Source of the DNA: Runella sp. CRIBMP
GTDB lineage: Bacteria > Bacteroidota > Bacteroidia > Cytophagales > Spirosomataceae
Reading direction: 5' to 3'
Assembly (NCBI RefSeq): GCF_009905605.1
Contig: NZ_JAAAKZ010000001.1
Coordinates: 1,054,001 to 1,118,000 of the forward strand
DNA: 64,000 nt
Shown here: one piece after another, positions 33,925-40,337 of the stretch
Layout of the letters: each line of letters opens with the position of its first letter
Position numbering within the stretch: position 1 is the first letter of the stretch
Position numbers and translations under genes: made by a program
The notes under the pieces: model-generated
Databases searched by the model: none
What the model saw: only the letters and a program-made list of their open reading frames with translations
Told to the model about the DNA's origin: nothing

Positions 33925-34602
33925 TTAGAAGCGGTAATTGATGCCAATCGAGGCAAAATAAGGACTGCCTACCGCGAGTTCGCCGTTTAGGCCGATGCTT
34001 TCGGTAATGTAGCCGCGCAGTCCAAACAGAATTACTTGTACCTGAGGCATTACAAATCCACCTCTAAGTTTGTTGCCGAGTACGGTACGCCAGATGCCGC
34101 TGCCGCCCGCTTCGTTGAAAACCTCGTCAAGTTTACCGTCGACGGCACTTGAACTGGCGTTTACGCCCCAAATACCGACGCCTAACCGAACGCCCGAATA
34201 CATATCTACGCGGTTGGCGTTGCCGTAGTGAAACAACGCACGGGCCCCAATCGTAATACGTGATACGTTGAGTTTGACATCGCCGAGGTTTTCGGTTTTG
34301 TCATACACGACATTTTTTAAGTCCATTGAGCCTTTATTGTAACTAACAGCACCGCCAATCGAAAACCATTTGCTGATACCACGGTCATAAGCAATGTTTA
34401 TTTGCGGGAAATTGCTGGCGTTTCCTGACGAAAAAGAAACCGTTGTATCCGACGATTCTTGTGAGCCGGTGATGGTGCCTCGGAAGGGAGAAAAGAGGCT
34501 TACGCCCGATTGAACGCTAACAACGTTCTGATAATCTTGGTTTTGGGCAATTGCACCGAAAGAAAAAAGTAAGAAGTGAAAAACGATGAGAGACTTTTTC
34601 AT
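33925..34602 (-). CDS. Outer-membrane beta-barrel protein
   Basis: A 225-residue protein from the ATG at 34602, which gives the signal peptide MKKSLIVFHFLLFSFGAIAQ; an upstream ATG would add 37 residues of non-family sequence. Alternating hydrophobic strands with glycines (INIAYDRGISKWFSIGGAVSYNKGS, RITIGARALFHYG, MYSGVRLGVGIWG) and the terminal ASIGINYRF, ending in Phe, are typical of an eight-stranded OmpA/OmpX-like barrel. Function unknown. Confidence 0.8.
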   Translation of the reverse strand: MKKSLIVFHFLLFSFGAIAQNQDYQNVVSVQSGVSLFSPFRGTITGSQESSDTTVSFSSGNASNFPQINIAYDRGISKWFSIGGAVSYNKGSMDLKNVVYDKTENLGDVKLNVSRITIGARALFHYGNANRVDMYSGVRLGVGIWGVNASSSAVDGKLDEVFNEAGGSGIWRTVLGNKLRGGFVMPQVQVILFGLRGYITESIGLNGELAVGSPYFASIGINYRF

Positions 34603-34879
34603 AATACTAGATTTTGATTGGCTGTTGTGTTTTGAAAACTGATTATTGAAATTAGCAATGAATGAAGACGCAAAGTAAGTGATAAAAGTAAAAAGAGGGG
34701 CAAGAATTCGCAATTTGCGAATCGTGAATTATTTAACGTTGTTGGAAAATCGGAAGGATGGGATTGAATGTAGTCACTCCCTTTGATTAGACACGTAGAT
34801 GTAAACGCATAAGTGTCTTCCCCAATTTTTCTTTCCCCAAACTTTGGCGAACTTTGTCGTTAGTAAAAACTGAGCCAAT

Positions 34880-36685
34880 ATGTCCGTTTTTGAAGCCAAA
34901 GCAGAGTTAGCTAAAATCCCGACTGAGCCGGGCGTGTACCGCTATTTTAGTGAAGAAGGGGAAATTATTTACGTTGGGAAAGCCAAAAATCTCAAAAACC
35001 GCGTCAGTAGTTATTTTGTTAAAAACCATCCCGACCGCAAAACAAGACGCTTGGTGAGCCAGATTCGGCGCATTGAATACACCATTGTACATACAGAGTT
35101 TGACGCGCTTTTGCTCGAAAACCAACTCATCAAGCGTTATCAGCCGCGCTTCAATATCTTGCTCCGCGACGATAAAACGTACCCTTTTATCAAGGTGTTT
35201 AATGAGCCGTTTCCACGGGTGGAGACTTCGCGACGGCTTGATAAAAAAACGGGGACGTTTTATGGGCCGTTTGCCAATGCGCGCTCCATGTACAACCTGC
35301 TCGATATGTTTCGGGAGCTGTATACGCTCCGTACCTGCAACCTTAATCTGACCCCCGAAAATATCGAAGCGGGTAAGTTTAAAGTGTGCATGGAATACCA
35401 CCTTAAACGCTGTAAAGGGCCGTGTGAAGGCCGACAGTCGTTGGAAGATTATGACCGCGAAGTGGCCTCAATCCACCAGATTTTGAAGGGACAACTGAGC
35501 ATTCCGCAAAACTATTTTAAGGAAAATATGATTGCGGCGGCCGAGAAAATGGAGTTTGAAAAAGCCCATGAATGGAAAATGAAGCTAGAAACGCTGCAAA
35601 GTTTCCAGTCCAAATCAACGGTTATCAATCCTAAAATCGGTAACGTGGATGTGGTAGCGATTGCGTCTGATGAAGATGCAGCATACGTAAATTACCTCAA
35701 AATCGTGAATGGGTATATCATGGCGGCCCAAACGCTCGAAGTGAAGAAAAAACTCGACGAGCCCGACGATGAAATTCTGGCGTTGGTGCTGTTTGAAATG
35801 CGTACCACGTACGAAAGCGACGCCAAAGAAATCATTTCTAATATTGACATTACCACAGATTTTAAAGCCGAAATCACGATTCCGAAGATTGGTGATAAGC
35901 GTAGTTTGCTAGACATGGCGCTCAAAAACGTGCACTTTTTCCGAAAAGAAAAAGCGGAGCGGCAGATGATTGAATCGAGCGCCACCACCAACCGCCGCGA
36001 CCGGGTGCTGATTAAGCTCAAAGCCGACCTTCAACTCAAAAGCCTACCGCGTCATATTGAGTGTTTTGACAACTCCAATATTCAGGGTACCAATCCCGTA
36101 GCGGCGATGGTTTGTTTTAAGGAAGGACGGCCGTCGAAGAAAGATTATCGACATTTTAGCATTAAAACGGTGATTGGACCCAACGACTTTGCGAGTATGC
36201 ACGAGGTAGTGACGCGCCGCTACACACGCCTGCTCGAAGAACAGGCCGAACTTCCCGATTTGATTGTAGTGGATGGTGGAAAAGGCCAACTCAGCGCGGC
36301 TTGCGATGCGCTCAAGGCGTTGAAACTTTACGGCAAAATCCCCATTGTGGGCATTGCCAAACGGTTGGAAGAAATCTATTTTCCAGAAGATACGCTCCCT
36401 TTGTACATCGACAAAAAATCAGAGTCATTGCGCCTTATTCAACAAATTCGCGATGAAGCGCACCGTTTTGCCATCACGTACCACCGCGATAAGCGCAGTC
36501 GCAATGCGTTTGTGAGTGAGCTGGAAAATATCGAAGGAATCGGGAAGAAAACAGCCGCTAATTTGCTCAAAGAATTTCGGGGTGTAAAGGCCATTCGCGA
36601 GGCAGACGTTGATAGAATTGCGCAGTTTGTGGGCAAAGACAAGGCCCAAAAGATCAAAGACTATTTTGCCGCTATAGAGCAGTGA
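34880..36685 (+). CDS. uvrC: UvrABC excinuclease subunit C
   Basis: A 601-residue UvrC, which makes both incisions in nucleotide-excision repair together with UvrB. The domains are in the usual order: GIY-YIG nuclease (GVYRYF, IIYVGKAKNLKNR, about 18-95), a Cys-rich stretch (CMEYHLKRCKGPCEG, about 175-189), the UVR helix pair for UvrB binding (about 215-250), an RNase H-like nuclease (IECFDNSNIQGTNPVAAMV onward, IVVDGGKGQLSA) and a C-terminal helix-hairpin-helix (ELENIEGIGKKTAANLLKEF). Full length and intact. Confidence 0.97.
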   Translation: MSVFEAKAELAKIPTEPGVYRYFSEEGEIIYVGKAKNLKNRVSSYFVKNHPDRKTRRLVSQIRRIEYTIVHTEFDALLLENQLIKRYQPRFNILLRDDKTYPFIKVFNEPFPRVETSRRLDKKTGTFYGPFANARSMYNLLDMFRELYTLRTCNLNLTPENIEAGKFKVCMEYHLKRCKGPCEGRQSLEDYDREVASIHQILKGQLSIPQNYFKENMIAAAEKMEFEKAHEWKMKLETLQSFQSKSTVINPKIGNVDVVAIASDEDAAYVNYLKIVNGYIMAAQTLEVKKKLDEPDDEILALVLFEMRTTYESDAKEIISNIDITTDFKAEITIPKIGDKRSLLDMALKNVHFFRKEKAERQMIESSATTNRRDRVLIKLKADLQLKSLPRHIECFDNSNIQGTNPVAAMVCFKEGRPSKKDYRHFSIKTVIGPNDFASMHEVVTRRYTRLLEEQAELPDLIVVDGGKGQLSAACDALKALKLYGKIPIVGIAKRLEEIYFPEDTLPLYIDKKSESLRLIQQIRDEAHRFAITYHRDKRSRNAFVSELENIEGIGKKTAANLLKEFRGVKAIREADVDRIAQFVGKDKAQKIKDYFAAIEQ

Positions 36686-36728
36686 TTTGTAAATCATTGA
36701 CACAGAGGGTCTTAGAGATAAAAAAGGA

Positions 36729-36763
36729 CGCCACGTTGAAGTATTTCAGCTTTTTCCGTGGCG
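36729..36763. terminator. Hairpin between convergent uvrC and ytxJ
   Basis: CGCCACG pairs with CGTGGCG around a 21-base loop, flanked by A and T runs on the two sides. Probably a bidirectional terminator. Confidence 0.5.
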
Positions 36764-36806
36764 CTCCGTCATTTTCTTTGGTTTTCTGTATAATTAAGCG
36801 GACGGC

Positions 36807-37154
36807 TTAGACCAAAGCCGCTACTTGCGCTTTGAGGTCGTCAAAAGATATGTCAAAATGGGAGGCGTCATAGACACTTTCACCGTTGCGGATGATGAGC
36901 GCCTGCGGCGATTCATGCTCTACCTCAAATTCTTGGGCTATTTGATTTGAAATAGGGCGATACGCAATCAAATCCAAAAAATAAGGTTTTAAATCGCCTA
37001 CTTCCTCGTTTTTCCAACTGCGCTCCAACCGCCCGAGGGTCGCGGAACTGATAGAACAGCGGGTGCTGTGTTTCAAAATCAAAACGGGATAACGGTGGGA
37101 TTCTTTTTTGATTTCCTCCAACTGGGCACTGTCATTGAGTGGATGCCAATTCAT
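36807..37154 (-). CDS. ytxJ: Bacillithiol-system redox protein YtxJ
   Basis: A 115-residue thioredoxin-fold protein. The segment LILKHSTRCSISSATLGRLE carries the single conserved Cys after KHSTR, as in YtxJ, a monothiol bacilliredoxin-like protein linked to bacillithiol. The cis-Pro loop ESPQALIIRNGE follows. Probably removes bacillithiol from oxidised proteins. It is divergent from waaA with a 65-base gap that must hold both promoters. Confidence 0.88.
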   Translation of the reverse strand: MNWHPLNDSAQLEEIKKESHRYPVLILKHSTRCSISSATLGRLERSWKNEEVGDLKPYFLDLIAYRPISNQIAQEFEVEHESPQALIIRNGESVYDASHFDISFDDLKAQVAALV

Positions 37155-37219
37155 TTATTTATGAGCAAATTAGTGATTGAGTGATTATTTTTACGGAAAT
37201 AACGTAACTCATCCAAAAA

Positions 37220-38653
37220 TTGTTCGCTTTCATCTATACCCTTGGAATTTATCTTGCGCAGGGCATTGCCAAATTAGTCGCCCTTTTTCACACCAAAACC
37301 CGCCTGTGGGTCAAAGGGCAGGAACAGACGTGGGCGTTAATTGGAGGTCAGAAGTCGGAGGTAGGAGGTCGGAAAACGGGGAACAGAGGACGGAGAACGG
37401 AAAATGGAGTTCAGAAGTCAGAAGTCAGAAGTAGGAAATCGGAGGAAGGAGAACGGGGAATGGAGAACGGAGAACGGACCGTCACCAATCACCAATCTAC
37501 CATTTGGTTTCATGCGGCTTCTTTGGGCGAATTTGAACAGGGGCGGCCCGTGATTGAGGCGTGTCGGAAGCAATATCCCACCGCCAAAATCGTCCTGACA
37601 TTTTTTTCGCCGTCGGGCTATGAAAACAAAAAAGCCTACGACCAAGCAGACATTGTTTGCTACTTGCCCGCCGATACTCCCGCCAATGTGTCTCGTTTTT
37701 TGGACGTAGTTCAGCCCGATATGGCGCTTTTTATCAAGTACGAATTTTGGCCGAATTATCTTTCAGCACTCAAAAAGCGTAGCATTCCAGCCATCTTGTT
37801 TTCGGCCATTTTTCGACCCAATCAATTGTTTTTTAAAGCCTACGGCGGTTTTTACCGAAACGTACTTTTTTGTTTAGACCATATTTTAGTTCAAAATCAG
37901 GAGTCTGAGCGTTTGCTTAAGTCAATTGATTATGAGCAGGTTACGCTTGCAGGAGATACGCGTTTGGACCGAGTAGTACAAATATCTAAACAGGCCAAAA
38001 CTTTTTCGCTGATTGAACAATTCAAAGGCAACACGCCGCTGCTTATTGTCGGCTCCGCGTGGCCCGATGATCTGGAAGTGATTTTTTCATTCCTGAATAA
38101 CTTTAATCAACCTCTGAAAGTAATTGTAGCCCCGCACGAAATCAACCCCGAACAGATTAAAAGTTGGCAAGAGAAAGTGACAGCCAAATCGCTTATTTAC
38201 AGTCAGTTGTTGGGAAAGAGTGAAAATGAAGGAGGGCAAACGGAAAAACGGAGAACGGAGAACGGAAATTTCTCACAAGGTTCTTCTTCGCTTCTTTTTC
38301 TCGACACAGTGGGTATGCTTTCGTCTATTTACCGCTACGCTGATTTTGTATTTGTAGGTGGGGGCTACCGCGATGGATTGCACAATACGATGGAGCCGGC
38401 GGTGTTTGGCATGCCGATCTTCTTCGGACAGCCGTATTACCAAAAATTTCAGGAAGCCCTGGACTTACTCCAACTTGGCGGCGCGCAGACCGTGGCTAAT
38501 GCCGATGAGTTTACCAAGGTATTCACAGAAGTGTATGAAAATGAGGAGTTAAGGAAACAAAAAGCTAATATTTGCCGCGAATACGTGCAGAAAAATGCGG
38601 GTGCTACGGAGAAAGTAATGGAGATAATCAATCCTAAATTTGTGATGCGGTAA
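37220..38653 (+). CDS. waaA: 3-deoxy-D-manno-octulosonic acid (Kdo) transferase with a heptanucleotide-repeat insertion
   Basis: A 477-residue Kdo transferase that adds Kdo to lipid A precursors at the inner membrane. It starts at a TTG (37220) giving the family N-terminal anchor FIYTLGIYLAQGIAKLVALF. Family blocks are WFHAASLGEFEQGRPVI, YEFWPNYLSALKK, GDTRLDRV and FVFVGGGYRDGLHNTMEPAVFGMP. Between LWVKGQ and IWFHAAS lies a 45-residue hydrophilic insertion with a 7-residue period, encoded by the 7-bp tract. A second, shorter tract of similar type sits near residue 340. The frame is open throughout, so the protein is probably functional. Confidence 0.92.
   Translation: MFAFIYTLGIYLAQGIAKLVALFHTKTRLWVKGQEQTWALIGGQKSEVGGRKTGNRGRRTENGVQKSEVRSRKSEEGERGMENGERTVTNHQSTIWFHAASLGEFEQGRPVIEACRKQYPTAKIVLTFFSPSGYENKKAYDQADIVCYLPADTPANVSRFLDVVQPDMALFIKYEFWPNYLSALKKRSIPAILFSAIFRPNQLFFKAYGGFYRNVLFCLDHILVQNQESERLLKSIDYEQVTLAGDTRLDRVVQISKQAKTFSLIEQFKGNTPLLIVGSAWPDDLEVIFSFLNNFNQPLKVIVAPHEINPEQIKSWQEKVTAKSLIYSQLLGKSENEGGQTEKRRTENGNFSQGSSSLLFLDTVGMLSSIYRYADFVFVGGGYRDGLHNTMEPAVFGMPIFFGQPYYQKFQEALDLLQLGGAQTVANADEFTKVFTEVYENEELRKQKANICREYVQKNAGATEKVMEIINPKFVMR
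37344..37476 (+). repeat. Nineteen degenerate 7-bp units inside waaA
   Basis: Reading from 37344 in steps of seven, all nineteen units begin with G and are purine-rich (consensus GARRWCG; examples GAAGTCA twice in a row and GAGAACG twice in a row). Because 7 is not a multiple of 3, the protein shows a 21-bp, 7-residue period: GGQKSEV, GGRKTGN, RGRRTEN, GVQKSEV, RSRKSEE, GERGMEN. Confidence 0.9.
38222..38270 (+). repeat. Second short heptamer-like purine tract in waaA
   Basis: About six units of the same style, including GAGAACG twice in tandem, encoding ENEGGQTEKRRTEN in a loop between conserved waaA blocks. Less regular than the first tract. Confidence 0.65.
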
Positions 38654-38660
38654 GCATCTC
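38636..38660 (+). repeat. 25-bp direct repeat, copy 1 (3' end of waaA)
   Basis: Covers the last codons and stop of waaA (KFVMR, stop) and the next 7 bases. An identical 25-base copy stands at 40295-40319, on the far side of the island. The original copy is the one inside waaA. Confidence 0.95.
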
Positions 38661-38662
38661 TT

Positions 38663-38692
38663 GATGCCGTTGTTGGTGTTATCACCAACAAC
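38663..38692 (+). repeat. REP-like palindrome, copy 1 (direct)
   Basis: A 30-base element: GATGCC followed by the hairpin core GTTGGTGTTATCACCAAC with GTT/AAC extensions. Identical in reverse orientation to copy 5 at 40265-40294, so the island is bounded by 30-base inverted repeats. Confidence 0.95.
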
Positions 38693-38713
38693 TTATTTTA
38701 ACTAATATAGACT

Positions 38714-38830
38714 ATGGCAAGAGTAAAAAAAACAAAAGAAGGAGATTTAATTGCTTTACCTATTGAAAATCAATATGCGATAGGTTTAGATGCCGTTGTT
38801 GGTGTTATCACCAACAACTTATTTAAGTAG
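38714..38830 (+). pseudogene. Imm26-like immunity protein fragment, truncated by REP copy 2
   Basis: A 38-codon frame starting MARVKKTKEGDLIALPIENQ, which resembles the N-terminus of Imm26-type immunity proteins (charged start, then EGD-x-IAIPL). The last 13 codons are read straight through the REP palindrome (DAVVGVITNN) and end at TAG. The rest of the family fold is missing downstream, so the gene appears cut by the REP. Confidence 0.5.
38789..38818 (+). repeat. REP-like palindrome, copy 2 (direct)
   Basis: Identical to copy 1 over 30 bases; the match extends 6 more bases (TTATTT). It lies inside the Imm26-like fragment. Confidence 0.95.
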
Positions 38831-38914
38831 CTAATGGATTAACGATGATACAGATACTGCTAATGCACTTGCATTTAAATAGTATATTTTGCTGCGATAG
38901 TGAGCAGAAAGTAG

Positions 38915-38941
38915 GTTGTTGGTGATAACACCAACAACGGC
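38915..38941 (-). repeat. REP-like palindrome, copy 3 (inverted)
   Basis: A 27-base match to the others in reverse orientation (core GTTGGTGATAACACCAAC), ending at GGC without the outer ATC. It stands just past the 3' end of the DUF4262 gene. Confidence 0.95.
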
Positions 38942-38959
38942 TTAAATGACAAGGCGGTG

Positions 38960-39433
38960 CTAGGCCCAATCATTGCAGCCATTGGCATAGTTGATATTCA
39001 GAATTGGATACTTCAATTCTTCGGGAAACTCCGATTGCCATGGAAAAAGACCGCTTTTAAGAGGGTAGATAATTTGAATGATGGGAAAGTCTTTGTAGTG
39101 GTTATACCACATTGCCCAACCTACATATTCTTTGTACAAATGTTTTTCAACATCAATAATTAAGCAGTTATAATTATTGATTATTTCTCCACTAAACTCA
39201 CCTATTCGAAATTCTGTTCCCTGCTCATAAGCATAAGCTACATTTTCAATTAGGATATTTCTTATATCTATGGATAAACCCAAAACTAAAACTTCAGGCT
39301 TATGAAAAGTCGTAAAAAGTCCTATTGAATACGAAAATTCAATGTCCTTTTCATCTCCAGTATTAGCAACATTGATAATATGATACCCGTATTTTTCAAT
39401 ATCATCCAATACCTTTTGTTCTGCTTTAGTCAT
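38960..39433 (-). CDS. DUF4262 domain protein
   Basis: A 157-residue cytosolic protein. The start (DDIEKYGYHIINVANTGDEKDIEFSYSIGLFTTFHKPEVLVLGLS) is the DUF4262 signature. The family is often found beside toxin-immunity genes and is thought to include immunity proteins, though this is not established. It lies between REP copy 3 and a duplicated fragment of the DUF5686 gene end, so it is cargo of the REP island. The frame is intact. Confidence 0.85.
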   Translation of the reverse strand: MTKAEQKVLDDIEKYGYHIINVANTGDEKDIEFSYSIGLFTTFHKPEVLVLGLSIDIRNILIENVAYAYEQGTEFRIGEFSGEIINNYNCLIIDVEKHLYKEYVGWAMWYNHYKDFPIIQIIYPLKSGLFPWQSEFPEELKYPILNINYANGCNDWA

Positions 39434-39595
39434 TTTAATAAAATCTGAGTATTAAAAATTTAGCAAAAATAATGAAACGGCTCAATCAGCGAAAATCAGC
39501 ATTCCCGTCTGGATGAATGTTGGGATTCAGGATCCGCATCATCAGTGTGCCATTTTTAACGAGTGCGACAAATATTTTATAATACTGTACTACCC

Positions 39596-39620
39596 CTTAC
39601 TGTCGCCCAAATTTCAACGT
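39596..39620 (+). repeat. Copy of the 3' end of the DUF5686 gene
   Basis: Twenty-five bases match 40337-40361 with one difference and encode, on the minus strand, TLKFGRQ and stop. This is a displaced copy of the neighbouring gene's end, directly beside REP copy 4. Confidence 0.9.
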
Positions 39621-39629
39621 GGTTATAAA

Positions 39630-39656
39630 GCCGTTGTTGGTGTTATCACCAACAAC
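39630..39656 (+). repeat. REP-like palindrome, copy 4 (direct)
   Basis: A 27-base match to copies 1 and 2, starting at GCC. With copy 5 it brackets the transposase gene in inverted orientation. Confidence 0.95.
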
Positions 39657-39680
39657 CCCGCCTTGGCGCAAAGCTCCTTA

Positions 39681-40198
39681 TTAATCTTCCCTATAATGCG
39701 TCAAAAAGCCAAAATCATCCTCTTGGGTTTCATAAAATCGAAATGAAGAATACTGATAATCGCTCGGATGTACGGCTAAGTTCCATTTTTCCTGTAACGG
39801 ATTGTTGTGTATGTATACCAACTTTTGCTCCACGGTTTTTCGGTCAAACAAATCAATACTCAATGGATTGCGTTCCCAAAATTGATATTTTCTGTCTTTA
39901 GATTTACTTCAAATGTAGCTAAAACCTGAGGATGGTGTGCCTGTAAATCAAATTTGATTTGTTGAGCTGTGTATTTCAGAAAATCTCGCTGAACATCTTC
40001 TAAAAGGTGATTGTCCTGAATTCGCCAAACAAGGTGAATGTGATTGGGCATAATGACAAATCCGTAAATTTTCACTCGTTTGTCATTCACTAAAAAACGC
40101 ATACTGTCGACGATGATTTGTTTGTACTTATCAGGTTGCAGGAGTTTCTTCCACCATAAGATGGTGGCGGTGAAAAACTGAATATAGTGAGGGTTCAT
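39681..40198 (-). pseudogene. REP-associated tyrosine transposase (RAYT, Y1_Tnp/HUH), frameshifted
   Basis: Two adjacent frames make one transposase of about 172 residues. The 5' part (40198 to 39860) has the HUH motif in GFVIMPNHIHLVWRI and the catalytic Tyr in DFLKYTAQQIKF. The 3' part (39863 to 39681) continues as NPLSIDLFDRKTVEQKLVYIHNNP and ends in FGFLTHYRED, the usual family C-terminus. Adding one A to the AAA run at 39897-39899 restores NLKDRKYQFWERNPLS across the join. Y1 transposases nick single-stranded DNA at REP hairpins, and REP copies 4 and 5 flank this gene. Confidence 0.9.
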
Positions 40199-40264
40199 GA
40201 GAAGAAGCTATTGGGATCTATTGCTTAGACGTGAATAGCCTTCTGTTGTAACTTTTGTTATATG

Positions 40265-40294
40265 GTTGTTGGTGATAACACCAACAACGGCATC
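40265..40294 (-). repeat. REP-like palindrome, copy 5 (inverted)
   Basis: The exact reverse complement of copy 1 over 30 bases, ending immediately before the second copy of the waaA end. Confidence 0.95.
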
Positions 40295-40319
40295 AAATTT
40301 GTGATGCGGTAAGCATCTC
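40295..40319 (+). repeat. 25-bp direct repeat, copy 2 (displaced waaA 3' end)
   Basis: Identical to 38636-38660, but without the rest of waaA upstream; REP copy 5 abuts it directly. Confidence 0.95.
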
Positions 40320-40337
40320 AAACTGGGAGGCGCGTGC

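Noticed and set aside
34603-34713. Upstream extension of the barrel protein gene
   Set aside because: It would place 37 residues before a perfect signal peptide (MKKSLIVFHFLLFSFGAIAQ).
38663-40294. Repeated 27-30-bp sequences that might be a CRISPR array
   Set aside because: Spacing is irregular, orientation alternates, the units are palindromic and a transposase lies between them. These are REP-like elements.
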